A stretch of DNA of 64,000 bases from Calothrix sp. NIES-2098 (GCA_002368175.1 AP018172.1:2912001-2976000), one strand, 5' to 3'; positions 18,200 through 26,616 are shown, counted from the first letter of the stretch. Notes: a model not told the origin generated them from the sequence alone. Program-made: numbers and translations.

Positions 18200-19382
18200 A
18201 GGGAGTTGTTGAATGCGCAGGATGAAGTCGCTTTGTCAAAGCTTCTAACTCACCACCAGCAAGCAGCAATTCAATGACTTCACGACCATGCGAGATAAAT
18301 CTATCAACTTGCTGTTCAAAGGTTATAGTACCTCGTAAAACCTCAGCTAGAGGTTTTCTTAAATGTAGAGGATGCCAACGATTAGGTTTTGTTGCTTCAA
18401 ATCGGTGATCTTGAAAATCCCATGTACCGGAATTCTGCTTCAATCTTGAGCGCAATTTACTATATTCATCAGAGTGAAAAAAATCCCCTTCAACGGTCTT
18501 CCACTTATCTATAGCAAAATCTAGAATTAGACAAAAATCGGGGCCTAGATGTAAATTTGAAGGCTGCACGCAATGATCTAAAGCATCTAGAAGAACACCA
18601 ATGAATATACCTGGAAACCAACCATCTAAAATATCTAACCCTAATCTTCCCCATTGATATTTTATTGGCATACAAGGGGTAGGCGCATCTTTTTTAAATC
18701 CAATTGTCTTTGATACCCAACGCCAATCTGCGTCAGCAGCACGTAAGGTTATGCTTTGCAAGTTAGGTTTTAGTGATTGAGCAGGTAAATAAGAAACTAT
18801 ACTTTCATACGAAACTGGTGCTGCTGGCCCTAAATTTTCCTCAACCAGCATATCCATAAAATCACGAACTAGACTATCGTCTAATTTTGTTTCTACCCAA
18901 GATTTCAAAAACTTATATATATCACTCCAAGTTAGAGCCAAGTCAGGATGATGTTCATGTTGCCGAGTTGATCCAGTAATTAGAATTAATTTATATCCTT
19001 GTGACCACTGTGTGTCTGTTCTTTCTGCATATTTACGATAATTATCTAGTTGTCCTGGTCTTAAGTATGACCATACCTTGTGTTCAAAGATAAAGGCAAA
19101 CTTTCCAAAATCTGCCACCATATCTATCTGTCCACCAGGGAAGGTATGTTGTGTTTCCCACGTTGGTATTGTATGAGTTAAAGAAAGAGGTTCTGGTAAT
19201 TTAGGATTGAGATAAATTACAAAATCACGAGCAAGCGCCTCTTTATTTCTCAGAAGCCAAGCAAAACCTTCAGTAATAAAATTCTCAATTGGATCGAGCT
19301 CTTGGCTTTTGGGATATTTACGTAGGGCGCTAAATAAGCTATCTGACAAGCTTCTATCCTCCGTAGCTTTAAAAGCCTTCAA
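18198..19382 (-). CDS. PD-(D/E)XK nuclease superfamily protein
   Basis: 394 residues. The N-terminal half has the nuclease core: ENFITEGFAWLLRN (E33 and E38), GGQIDMVADFG with D87, and FEHKVWS giving E100-x-K102. The arrangement ExnDxnExK with the ENFxTE start resembles the PF14281 family of PD-(D/E)XK proteins often found alone in accessory regions. The C-terminal half (from residue 200) has aromatic-rich segments and no domain I can name. A role in defence or DNA repair is possible but unproven. It is divergent from a small basic gene at 19470. Confidence 0.75.
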   Translation of the reverse strand: MKAFKATEDRSLSDSLFSALRKYPKSQELDPIENFITEGFAWLLRNKEALARDFVIYLNPKLPEPLSLTHTIPTWETQHTFPGGQIDMVADFGKFAFIFEHKVWSYLRPGQLDNYRKYAERTDTQWSQGYKLILITGSTRQHEHHPDLALTWSDIYKFLKSWVETKLDDSLVRDFMDMLVEENLGPAAPVSYESIVSYLPAQSLKPNLQSITLRAADADWRWVSKTIGFKKDAPTPCMPIKYQWGRLGLDILDGWFPGIFIGVLLDALDHCVQPSNLHLGPDFCLILDFAIDKWKTVEGDFFHSDEYSKLRSRLKQNSGTWDFQDHRFEATKPNRWHPLHLRKPLAEVLRGTITFEQQVDRFISHGREVIELLLAGGELEALTKRLHPAHSTTP

Positions 19383-19469
19383 GGTAGCATATAAACTTAG
19401 GTATTGTCCTTATGCGATCGCCCCACAAATGAGAGCATCTTAAAAGATTAAAAGAGGAAGAAGAAACAC

Positions 19470-19685
19470 ATGGGGAAAAGCCTGAGTGAAAAAATTCAAG
19501 AACAACCAATAGAAAGCCAAATAAAAATTGAGAACCGAGCTAAGGAATTAATAGCTGAAGAATTGAATAGACAAAAACTTAGACTACAGAAACAGCAACT
19601 TAAACTTAGAGCTAGGAAAAGAAAAGCTTTAAAGCCAAGAGGAGTAGTTATATTTGGAGAAAGGAAGGATAAAACTTTAATTTAG
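19470..19685 (+). CDS. 71-residue basic coiled-coil protein, unknown
   Basis: Starts MGKSLSEKIQEQPIESQIKI. The central part is a continuous charged helix rich in Lys, Arg, Gln and Glu (LNRQKLRLQKQQLKLRARK), and the C-terminus is basic (RGVVIFGERKDK). A GAGGAAG purine-rich site precedes the ATG and a very strong hairpin follows the stop, which supports a real transcription unit. The basic helix could bind nucleic acid. It is divergent from the PD-(D/E)XK gene, so a joint role is conceivable but not shown. Confidence 0.55.
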   Translation: MGKSLSEKIQEQPIESQIKIENRAKELIAEELNRQKLRLQKQQLKLRARKRKALKPRGVVIFGERKDKTLI

Positions 19686-19703
19686 TAAAGCAATACAAAA
19701 ATC

Positions 19704-19749
19704 AAAAATATGTCAATTTTTTATAATTAAAAAAATTGGCATATTTTTT
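19704..19749. terminator. Long AT-rich hairpin, bidirectional terminator
   Basis: Arms aaaaatatgtcaatttttt and aaaaaaattggcatattttt pair over about 18 bases with one mismatch and a 6-base loop, with T runs on both strands. It lies between the convergent small gene (ends 19685) and the oxygenase gene (ends 19764) and can serve both. Confidence 0.85.
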
Positions 19750-19763
19750 TATACGTCTACAGT

Positions 19764-20354
19764 TCAATAGACTTTCGACAGTTGACGGTACATTACATCT
19801 GAGCGTAAAACGTACTTTCGTCCTTGGATTACAGGAGCGCCTTCATGTGCTAGTTCGTGGACAAAACACAAAGCCATACCTGTAACTGGAGCCACAGCGA
19901 TAGTAAGTAAATGTTCGTAATATCGACGCGGAAGATGAAAACGGGTTTCACCACCTGCAAAACCTTCATTCAGGTAAATCATGAAAGTCAATAGACTTTC
20001 CTCGCCGTTAGGTCGCTGATAAGAACCATCATGATGAAGCGCAAACCTCTGGCCTGGGTCATAGCGATAAAAGCGAAAACGCTCATTTAACCCCGAAGCT
20101 TGCCATTGCCCAATATTATTAGGTATATATTTTGATACTCGCTGCCATAAATCAAAAGCTCGTTCTGGGTCATCTAAAATGACACGCTGATTATTACGGA
20201 TGTCGGGACGTCTTTCAAAACCTCGGATGGTATTAATCGGAGCATCTGTATAACCAAGGTTTTCGGTTAAAGTAATATACTCAGCGCATTCTTCTGGTGA
20301 GAGAATGTTGTCTAATGTAAAAATTTCGTTGCCAAGCAAATTTTTCTTGGTCAT
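19764..20354 (-). CDS. 2OG-Fe(II) oxygenase, prolyl 4-hydroxylase-like
   Basis: 196 residues. The double-stranded beta-helix core shows RFYRYDPGQRFALHHDGSY with the iron-binding H107-x-D109, then GGETRFHLP, and HELAHEGAPVIQGRK with distal ligand H170 and 2-oxoglutarate-binding K180 followed by RSDVMYR. This is the P4Hc domain layout. Known: these enzymes hydroxylate prolines or other side chains using Fe(II), O2 and 2-oxoglutarate. The protein has no signal peptide. The bacterial substrate is unknown. It is transcribed alone. Confidence 0.9.
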   Translation of the reverse strand: MTKKNLLGNEIFTLDNILSPEECAEYITLTENLGYTDAPINTIRGFERRPDIRNNQRVILDDPERAFDLWQRVSKYIPNNIGQWQASGLNERFRFYRYDPGQRFALHHDGSYQRPNGEESLLTFMIYLNEGFAGGETRFHLPRRYYEHLLTIAVAPVTGMALCFVHELAHEGAPVIQGRKYVLRSDVMYRQLSKVY

Positions 20355-20441
20355 GGTTGACTATAAGTGCATTTTTTGTGATGACGCATATTAACTTTCA
20401 TAATTTCAATTTCAATCGCAATCTTTTCAACTACTTGGCAT

Positions 20442-20554
20442 AATGTCCAGCAAATTACCCTGAATATGTCCGCCGCGAGTAGAAAATCGCAGAGTTATTG
20501 GGATTGCTTTCCTACGATCGCAATGACGGTTATTTGAACAGACATGATATCAAA
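20442..20554. mobile_element. MITE-like element, copy 1 (short, diverged)
   Basis: Begins aatgtccagcaaattaccc and ends gacatgatatc, matching the ends of the better-preserved copy at 34245-34376 (atatgatgtccggcaaatta ... cggacatgatatc). The inside contains the shared gcaatgac segment. No coding capacity, so it would have to be moved in trans. Confidence 0.7.
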
Positions 20555-20637
20555 TTATGTTTGTGACACATCAAATATTTAGTAAGGAACAATGTTCGTT
20601 ACCCATCTTGTGTATTCTTTTTTCAAATTGGGATGAG

Positions 20638-20674
20638 AAGGACTTTAGTCAAAAATTCAAAGACTAAAGTCCTT
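20638..20674. terminator. Hairpin of the aaggactttagtc repeat type, after the subtilase gene
   Basis: Arms aaggactttagtc (20638-20650) and gactaaagtcctt (20662-20674) are perfectly complementary with an 11-base loop. It lies six bases beyond the stop of the minus-strand subtilase gene and could terminate it. A related hairpin follows the prxQ gene at 24214-24248, so it is also a repeat family. Confidence 0.6.
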
Positions 20675-20679
20675 ACTAC

Positions 20680-22668
20680 TTAAAAGGCAATTTCAATAGT
20701 CAAACTGCGAATTTTACCTGTATCTCTTTTGGCTTTATCTGCTACTTCCAAAGTCCAATTGCCTTGGGGACTTTGACCTTTGAGGGTAGCTAAATCAGGG
20801 GTGTTGAGTTCATCATAGGTTTTTTTGATGTTGTCTGTGGCTCCACCTAGGCGATTATGGAGAATTATCGGTAATACGCCTGTTTCTGCGGGAGGGACGA
20901 GGGCGACAACTAAATCGCCAATGTAGGTATGCTCGATGTCTACTTCAACTTTGATAGATTTGATCGGATTGGTGTTGGCGATCGCTAAACTGAGTGTAGA
21001 TGTCTGCAAATCACCAATCGGCACATCCTGCACGGCTTTGAAAATACCGACTGGTTCGGGTTGGGGGGGTAATGCTAGTTCTACAGCTTTTTTGGCATTG
21101 ACACGACCGTAACCATAGGAGGGGCTGTGTCCGTTAGCATTATAATTACCGCCCGCTTCATCAATGCGATCGCACGAACGTTTAATGATATCTTTGACCT
21201 CATCCCAACGTAAATTCGGGTTACGGGAAAGAATCAAAGCCGCCACACCAGCTACCCCAGGACAGGCGCTAGAAGTACCGCCGAAACTATTAGTATAGTT
21301 ACCTGCTAAATCCCCGCGTCTTGTATTACCGAAATTGTACCCGACTGCACCAGTGCGATCGGTTGTCCAAATGCCTGTGGTTTGGGAAGGATAGCCGTGA
21401 TTGCTGGGGAAAGCACACCAGACAGCATTGCCAAAGTCGCTGTAGGCGCTTTTGGTGCCAAAGTCATTACAAGCTGCAACAGCAATGATTTTAGAATAGC
21501 TGGCGTAGCCATCATTATCGACACTTTCATTACCATTACCAGCAGCAAATAAAATCACACAACCCTTACCATTGCGCCCCTTATTAAAGGCGTAGTCCAT
21601 CGCCAAGCGTGTAGAGTCAGGTAAAGGCACTTTCTGCTTGTGAAGGGGATCGTTGGGTTTGCGCCAATCTCCATCTTCTGGCCCCCAGCTACAAGAAATG
21701 ACATCTGCACCGTTGTCCGCCGCCCACACAAAAGCGTCGGCTTCATCTTGCGACCCCAACGCGGAAACAAACCGAATTGGCATGAGTTTGGCTTTTGGTG
21801 CTACACCCGATGCGCCAAAGTTACCATTACCACAAGCAACTCCGGCACAAGCTGTACCATGATCGTCAGAGTCTCCTGGTCTGGGATTATTCGTTTTTAA
21901 TGTCACATCTCTGGGAGTAACAATCTTGGCAGAGGAACGGAACTCTTCATGGTCAATATCCACACCATCATCAATAATGGCAATAGTCATTCCTGTCCCG
22001 TCGCTAAACTTCCAAGCTGCTTCTACATTGGCATGAGCATTAACAGTCTTACCATTAATTGTGGTTTCCTTGAGATGCCATTGTTGGGGGAAAACTTGAC
22101 GTTTGCGCAGTTCCCTAACTAATTCAGGATGGCACAGTTCCACAGATTCTTCATTGAGTAGTCTTTCGGCTAGGTCAAAGACTGCTAAACCAGTATTGAC
22201 AGGCGCACTCACAAAATAAGCATTGCGGGCATAGTCAAGTTGACGTTTGATGGTTAAATTGTAACGCTCTAAAATTGCCTCACAGGTGCTAGCTTCCGCT
22301 TCATCATCAAACTTGACGAATAAGTTTTCCGTGTAGACTACTGGCTGCATTGATTGAGGATCGACCAATACCCGCCCAGCAAATTGGATTTCCGGTTCCT
22401 GATTTAAAATTGCCCTAGCTTGGTCGCGTAAAGCACCATCTTGACTTGGTGCTTTCACTTGCAAAATTTCTACACCTGCTTGCCGGAATCGCGTTTTTAA
22501 CTCAAATTGACTGAGTAGATCGCGGGCTTCGGGTGATACAGACGCTACTTCAAAAGGGCGATCGCTTACAAGCAGATTGCGATTTTCAGTACGAACTACA
22601 ATGTGGCGATCGCTAATGACGAGTTCATACTGTTCACCGTTCTTACCACCATAGCGAACCTGAACCAT
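20680..22668 (-). CDS. Subtilisin-like S8 peptidase with P-domain
   Basis: 662 residues. The first ~200 residues look like a pro-region ending at RELRKR (about 185-190). The S8 catalytic domain has IAIIDDGVDIDH (Asp233), DDHGTACAGVACG (His270), FAAGNGN (oxyanion Asn378) and FGGTSSACPGVAG (Ser466). From about residue 540 comes a proprotein-convertase P-domain (SLAIANTNPIKSIKVEVDIEH ... NWTLEVADKAKRDTGKI). No Sec or Tat signal peptide is visible at MVQVRYGGKNGEQYEL. Known: P-domains stabilise convertases; related cyanobacterial calcium-dependent proteases (PrcA type) are similar. It is divergent from a gene whose product resembles this pro-region. Confidence 0.93.
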   Translation of the reverse strand: MVQVRYGGKNGEQYELVISDRHIVVRTENRNLLVSDRPFEVASVSPEARDLLSQFELKTRFRQAGVEILQVKAPSQDGALRDQARAILNQEPEIQFAGRVLVDPQSMQPVVYTENLFVKFDDEAEASTCEAILERYNLTIKRQLDYARNAYFVSAPVNTGLAVFDLAERLLNEESVELCHPELVRELRKRQVFPQQWHLKETTINGKTVNAHANVEAAWKFSDGTGMTIAIIDDGVDIDHEEFRSSAKIVTPRDVTLKTNNPRPGDSDDHGTACAGVACGNGNFGASGVAPKAKLMPIRFVSALGSQDEADAFVWAADNGADVISCSWGPEDGDWRKPNDPLHKQKVPLPDSTRLAMDYAFNKGRNGKGCVILFAAGNGNESVDNDGYASYSKIIAVAACNDFGTKSAYSDFGNAVWCAFPSNHGYPSQTTGIWTTDRTGAVGYNFGNTRRGDLAGNYTNSFGGTSSACPGVAGVAALILSRNPNLRWDEVKDIIKRSCDRIDEAGGNYNANGHSPSYGYGRVNAKKAVELALPPQPEPVGIFKAVQDVPIGDLQTSTLSLAIANTNPIKSIKVEVDIEHTYIGDLVVALVPPAETGVLPIILHNRLGGATDNIKKTYDELNTPDLATLKGQSPQGNWTLEVADKAKRDTGKIRSLTIEIAF

Positions 22669-22931
22669 AAATTAGTCTCCTGGTCTTAAGTTAAATCTCA
22701 GCCTTTGGCTCTTGTGTGCATATCTGGAAGGAGTCACCCGCAAGCCGCAGCAAAGAAGAATTTCGTATTCGCCACTAAATACAAACTAGACTTGGAGTTT
22801 TCCCGAATTTCAGTAATATTAGTTCAAAAATCTCAATAAATAGCAACTTGAGGAAACTTTCTACGGTCTAGAGGCGACAGGGCTGTAGTAAGGATTTTAG
22901 TCCACGAACAAATTATTAGAATTTAAATAAG

Positions 22932-23477
22932 ATGATCGAGTTATTTCTTCAGGCTTATTCTCTACCCTTAATTGCTGAAGTGAGATTTCCATCAGACTAC
23001 TTTAGTGAATATCCCCAACAAATTCGCATCGGCAAAGATGCACCTGTGTTGTACAGTCGTCAGTCTGGATACTACGCTGTACACTACAAGCAACCGAATG
23101 CGATTTCATCTACAGCAGCTTTAGTATTAAATGAGGGAAAAATTGCTGTTTTTGCTGGCGAACCAAAGTCAACAATTACAGATACAGTTAGCCCTGTTTA
23201 TCAATTGCAAGGGGGTTCAGTTGCTGTTCCCACGGGTTTAGTATTGATTCGCTTTGCTCAAGATGTTGATGTAGAGTCACAAAAAGCTGCAATCGATCGC
23301 GCAGGTTATGAAGTTGAACTAATTTTGGCTCATGCTCCTCATGCGGCTTGGTTAAGGGCTAAATCAGGGAAGATGAGTGATGCTTTTCAAGGAATTACTC
23401 GATTAGAAGCACTACCAAATGTAGAGAATGTCGAACCGCAAATGCTCATGGAAAGGAGAAAGCGTTCAATTAATTAG
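22932..23477 (+). CDS. Protein resembling the pro-region of the adjacent subtilase
   Basis: 181 residues, function not established. The middle and C-terminal part (IAVFAGEP ... LVLIRFAQDVDVESQKAA ... HAPHAAWLRA ... NVENVEPQMLMERRKR) runs parallel to residues 95-190 of the divergent subtilase (IQFAGRVL ... LFVKFDDEAEASTCEA ... DYARNAYFVSA ... SVELCHPELVRELRKR). The same order of segments and the same basic end are seen. I infer a free-standing propeptide-like inhibitor or chaperone for that or a related protease. No signal peptide. The 263-base gap between the genes would hold both promoters. Confidence 0.7.
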   Translation: MIELFLQAYSLPLIAEVRFPSDYFSEYPQQIRIGKDAPVLYSRQSGYYAVHYKQPNAISSTAALVLNEGKIAVFAGEPKSTITDTVSPVYQLQGGSVAVPTGLVLIRFAQDVDVESQKAAIDRAGYEVELILAHAPHAAWLRAKSGKMSDAFQGITRLEALPNVENVEPQMLMERRKRSIN

Positions 23478-23493
23478 TAATTAAAAACAGTTT

Positions 23494-24117
23494 TTACATA
23501 TCGCGCTGAAGTAGTCCTGCTGCAAAGATTTGTTGTGCGGTTAGCTGCAAATTGGGAAAAATTGAGGAAACAAGCCGATCGTTGTTTTGAAATAAACGTT
23601 TTTGATACTCATCCTCTACAAGCGTACAAATTGTCATTGTGGGTTGTTTGGGTTTGCCAATATACTCTCTACCACCAATACCTAAATAATCCACAATCCA
23701 GTATTCAAGTACACCTAATAAGGCATAATCTTCAACTTTCCGGGCATAGTCATTTTGCCAGTTCGTACTCACAACTTCAGCAATCAGTCGAATTGAGTTT
23801 CCGGAGGTAATTACAGGTTCTTGCTGCCACAATGGTTCATTAACCAGTTGAGCTTGATCTAGCACAATCACATCAGGGCGAAAAGCTGTGTTGGTTCCCA
23901 ATAATTTAATTAAACAGCGATGGGGAATAAAATAAGCTACATCTTGACGGTCAATTTCTACATTCAGTTTTCGCCCAATAAATGCCGATACTTGCTCATG
24001 AGGCCCTGTCGGTTCCATGTCGATTAATTCACCATCAATAAGTTCATAGCGATCGCTCTCGCCGTACTGAGTAATAAATTCATCAAAGGTTATAATTGTT
24101 GGGGCTGATTTAACCAT
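23494..24117 (-). CDS. Uma2 family endonuclease (DUF820)
   Basis: 207 residues, the usual length. Motifs: DRYELIDGELIDMEPTGPHE at the N-terminus, FRPDVIVLD, then IAEVVSTNWQNDYARKVEDY and LEYWIVDYLG, which form the PD-(D/E)XK-like core of the family. Known: Uma2/DUF820 genes occur in dozens of copies in cyanobacteria; the biological role is unclear. It is convergent with the pro-region-like gene (gap 16 bases). Confidence 0.92.
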   Translation of the reverse strand: MVKSAPTIITFDEFITQYGESDRYELIDGELIDMEPTGPHEQVSAFIGRKLNVEIDRQDVAYFIPHRCLIKLLGTNTAFRPDVIVLDQAQLVNEPLWQQEPVITSGNSIRLIAEVVSTNWQNDYARKVEDYALLGVLEYWIVDYLGIGGREYIGKPKQPTMTICTLVEDEYQKRLFQNNDRLVSSIFPNLQLTAQQIFAAGLLQRDM

Positions 24118-24213
24118 TGTGATTGTTCCCGATCGTTGAGCGATGCCTACGCCAATTCCTAATTAATTTTATCAGCCTACACTCAGAGGAGTTTTGAAGA
24201 GGCGATCGCACTC

Positions 24214-24248
24214 AGGACTTCAGTCCTCACATCAAGAACTAAAGTCCT
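24214..24248. repeat. Hairpin of the aggactt(t/c)agt family after prxQ
   Basis: The arms aggacttcagt and actaaagtcct form a hairpin with one mismatch across a short loop. It lies just beyond the minus-strand prxQ stop and may terminate it. It is related to the perfect hairpin at 20638-20674; a partial copy (aaggattttagtcc) lies near 22890. Confidence 0.55.
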
Positions 24249-24253
24249 TACTG

Positions 24254-24805
24254 CTAGATGCGTTGTAACTCCTCAAGTCGCGCCAGTACTTCTGCGCTGT
24301 GAACATTAGGATTAACTTTCACAAAATTCTCGCGCAAAATCCCCTCTGGATCGATGATAAAACTGTGGCGCATAGACACAGCACCAATCCAAGAACCGTA
24401 AGCTTTACTAACTGCACCAGTTGTATCTGCCAAAAGCGGGAATTTTAGCCCCTCTGAATCACAAAATTCAGCGTGAGAATCAACATCATCAGCACTGACA
24501 CCAATAATTTGCGTATTCTTTTCGATGTATTTGGGTAAGTCTTGCTGAAAACGACGCGCTTCTATGGTGCAACCAGAGGTAAAGTCTTTCGGGTAAAAAT
24601 AAAGCACTACCCACTTACCACGCAATTCCGAGAGAGAAATTGTCCCGTTACCTGTATTGGTTGGTAAAGTAAACTCTGGTGCAGGTTGATTAATTGCTGG
24701 AAGTTTACCACCAAGTGCATTAGCCACCGGAGTAAAGTTTAGCCAACTGAGGATAGCAACACAGCTGGCAAATAATATGCTCAAAAAAGTGCGACGAGAA
24801 ATCAT
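24254..24805 (-). CDS. Peroxiredoxin Q (BCP type) with twin-arginine signal peptide
   Basis: 183 residues. The start MISRRTFLSILFASCVAILS is a Tat-type signal (RR then hydrophobic stretch), with possible cleavage after VANA. The mature part has PAPEFTLP, FYPKDFTSGCTIEARRF with peroxidatic Cys79, and HAEFCDSEGLKFPLLAD with Cys115. The usual PrxQ resolving Cys five residues after the peroxidatic one is Arg here, so Cys115 or an external thiol must resolve. Known role: thioredoxin-dependent peroxide reduction. Export to the periplasm or thylakoid lumen is inferred from the signal. The sipA gene lies about 30 bases upstream. Confidence 0.92.
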   Translation of the reverse strand: MISRRTFLSILFASCVAILSWLNFTPVANALGGKLPAINQPAPEFTLPTNTGNGTISLSELRGKWVVLYFYPKDFTSGCTIEARRFQQDLPKYIEKNTQIIGVSADDVDSHAEFCDSEGLKFPLLADTTGAVSKAYGSWIGAVSMRHSFIIDPEGILRENFVKVNPNVHSAEVLARLEELQRI

Positions 24806-24836
24806 GTACAGATGAGAATGATAACTTTACACAAGT

Positions 24837-25100
24837 TTACAATTCTTGGTCGCTATTTGGCTCTGACTCAGATTCGGGAGGGATATCTGTACTTTCAATG
24901 TATTGGCTATCGAGGAGAAAAGTTCCCTTGGTAAAGCGAATAGCCCAATATCCACCAGGACGACGGTCAATAACTGTACCTTCTTCGTCTAGGCGAATCA
25001 CATCAGGAGGACGGAGCATAGGCATAGGTTCAGCAGTTTTGACGTAAGCTGGTAGCGCTACCACTCGGACTTTACTACCAATAGGAAATTCTTTAGACAT
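24837..25100 (-). CDS. sipA: SipA, regulatory partner of the NblS/Hik33 kinase
   Basis: 87 residues: MSKEFPIGSKVRVVALPAYV, TAEPMPMLRPPDVIRL, GYWAIRFTKGTFLLDSQYIE. This is the SH3-like DUF3148 fold characteristic of SipA, nearly invariant in cyanobacteria and plastid lineages. The acidic tail (ESESEPNSDQEL) is longer than in some relatives. Known: SipA binds the ATPase domain of the NblS (Hik33) histidine kinase and modulates its activity in high-light and nutrient-stress responses. It lies between the Coq4-like gene and prxQ on the same strand. Confidence 0.93.
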   Translation of the reverse strand: MSKEFPIGSKVRVVALPAYVKTAEPMPMLRPPDVIRLDEEGTVIDRRPGGYWAIRFTKGTFLLDSQYIESTDIPPESESEPNSDQEL

Positions 25101-25173
25101 TTTGATAAAACAAAGAGTTTTGAATTAACTCATAACTCAAAACTCCGACCTTTTGCTAGGGGCTACTCAATTT

Positions 25174-25695
25174 TTAATTCTGAGGTTTGGTTATACCAAA
25201 CGATGCTTGTACATCAGTCAAAGGTAAGTGCCAAAGTAATTCTGGTTGCCAAGTATCTGGGTTTAAGTTGGAGTGAGATCCTCGTTGATAGGCTTGCCAT
25301 AGTCTGTCCCAACTAAGCTGCTGTCCTTGTTTTTTGTAAATGATGCGTAACAGGCCTAGCCCCAGCAGCAAATTAATTAGTCGAAACTTAGCGCCTAAGA
25401 GAAAAGCCTGTACTTCTGCTTCCCCCATCAAGTCTGTACCATAACCTGTAACAACATGGATACCATCATGGAGTTGCTTGCGGCGAGGCCCTGTGGTGAA
25501 GGGTTTGAGGTTGTTTTGTGCCAAGAAGTCAGCCCAAGTTCTGCCAAAAGTCCCTAGAGGAAGCTGTTGTAATTTCTCTACGTAGACAATTTGAGGAACA
25601 GCTAGCCCTTGGGCTTCAGCTTGGCGATCGAGTAAATCTAACAGTTGTTGCAAGCGCGGAACGGGATTAAAAGCAGTGGTGGGGGATTGCATCAT
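25174..25695 (-). CDS. Coq4-like protein
   Basis: 173 residues from the ATG at 25695 (MMQSPTTAFNPVPRLQQLLD); an upstream start at 25794 would place the N-terminus inside a 32-base palindrome and is unlikely. The zinc motif of Coq4, HDxxHx(11)E, is exactly present as H76-D77-G-I-H80 and E92 in KQLHDGIHVVTGYGTDLMGE. Flanking segments (LPLGTFGRTWADFL, EVQAFLLGAKFRL) fit the family. Known: eukaryotic Coq4 organises ubiquinone synthesis and performs oxidative decarboxylation. Cyanobacteria make plastoquinone, so the role here is open. Confidence 0.85.
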   Translation of the reverse strand: MMQSPTTAFNPVPRLQQLLDLLDRQAEAQGLAVPQIVYVEKLQQLPLGTFGRTWADFLAQNNLKPFTTGPRRKQLHDGIHVVTGYGTDLMGEAEVQAFLLGAKFRLINLLLGLGLLRIIYKKQGQQLSWDRLWQAYQRGSHSNLNPDTWQPELLWHLPLTDVQASFGITKPQN

Positions 25696-25755
25696 ACTCT
25701 TGTGTTTAAAATATCGTAGATTAAGTAAGTCGATGTAAATAATCATCACTAGTTT

Positions 25756-25787
25756 GTAGTTGCGCTTTAGCGCTAAAGCGCAACTAC
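25756..25787. repeat. Perfect 32-base palindrome
   Basis: The half gtagttgcgctttagc is followed directly by its exact reverse complement gctaaagcgcaactac, with no loop. It lies about 60 bases upstream of the Coq4-like start. I recall similar gttgcgctttagcgct palindromes as dispersed elements in Nostoc-type genomes. It could extrude as a cruciform or fold in RNA. Confidence 0.85.
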
Positions 25788-26088
25788 GAGCCAAATATAG
25801 AAATTTTATTTTTCGTTACATAGTTCGGTTTTTTCTCACCAACTTACTTAAGTCAATCTCAATTTGGATTAGTTACTATTGTTATGAAAAATGACTGAAC
25901 ATATTTGCTCAGTCAGGTTTGGGTTTATAAATGTTTAATTACTCTATATTTAATAGAATAATAAGGTCAAGATTTTTAGTTAATTCATTGCTAAGAGATT
26001 CTCCAAGAATTAAAGGTAATAAAAATGCGGTAGACAGTGGTAATTGGGCTTTATTTATTTAGCAAAAGCTGCTCAACAATATGAGGTT
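25788..26088. other. AT-rich intergenic region
   Basis: About 300 AT-rich bases between the palindrome and the stop of the Spy-like gene. No open frame of coding character, hairpin with T tract or RNA gene was recognised. Confidence 0.4.
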
Positions 26089-26616
26089 TTAAGGTGTCGT
26101 TCCTTGGTTACGACGTTGTTCCCAGCGCGCACGTGCATTTTGACGAAGTTCCTGAAGTTTTGTCCGTTGTTCGGGAGTTAGTACTGCTTGAATCTTTTGT
26201 TGTGAAGACTGCATGATTTGCTTCATTTGAGTTTTTTGAGCGTCTGTTAAATTCAACGCTGCAAAACCACCTCTCTTAGGACGTTGACCAGGCTGTTGAC
26301 CTGCTTGAGGCTGGCCTCTTTGTGCTTGACGTGCTTGGAATTGCGCTCTTATCTGGTCTTTTTGTTCTTGGGTTAGAACTCCTTCCATTTGGGTACGAGT
26401 ATCACGGCGAATTGCTTCAATTTGGCTTTTTTGTGCATCCGTTAGCCCCAATTGTTGCCATATTGCGTTCTTTCGAGCTTTTGGTGTTTGGGTATTTTGC
26501 GCTTGTGCAACTAGTTTATTAGAAGAAAAGCTTGATTGCGCTTTGACTGCAAAGGGGGTAGCAGCTAAAGTTAAGGCGATCGCTCCAGCTACTAGTGATA
26601 ATGCTTTAACTTTCAT
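26089..26616 (-). CDS. Spy/CpxP-like periplasmic LTxxQ protein
   Basis: 175 residues from ATG 26616, with a GAGG site seven bases upstream. It begins with a Sec signal peptide (MKVKALSLVAGAIALTLAAT, then PFAVKAQ). The mature protein is helical and basic/Gln-rich, with two LTxxQ-type units: LGLTDAQKSQIEAIRRDTR with LTQEQKDQIRAQF, and LNLTDAQKTQMKQIMQSSQ with LTPEQRTKLQELRQ. A Gln/Gly/Pro-rich linker (about 115-125) separates them. Known: Spy and CpxP are periplasmic chaperones or envelope-stress modulators. It is divergent from a DesK/NarL-type two-component system and could be its target. Confidence 0.85.
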   Translation of the reverse strand: MKVKALSLVAGAIALTLAATPFAVKAQSSFSSNKLVAQAQNTQTPKARKNAIWQQLGLTDAQKSQIEAIRRDTRTQMEGVLTQEQKDQIRAQFQARQAQRGQPQAGQQPGQRPKRGGFAALNLTDAQKTQMKQIMQSSQQKIQAVLTPEQRTKLQELRQNARARWEQRRNQGTTP

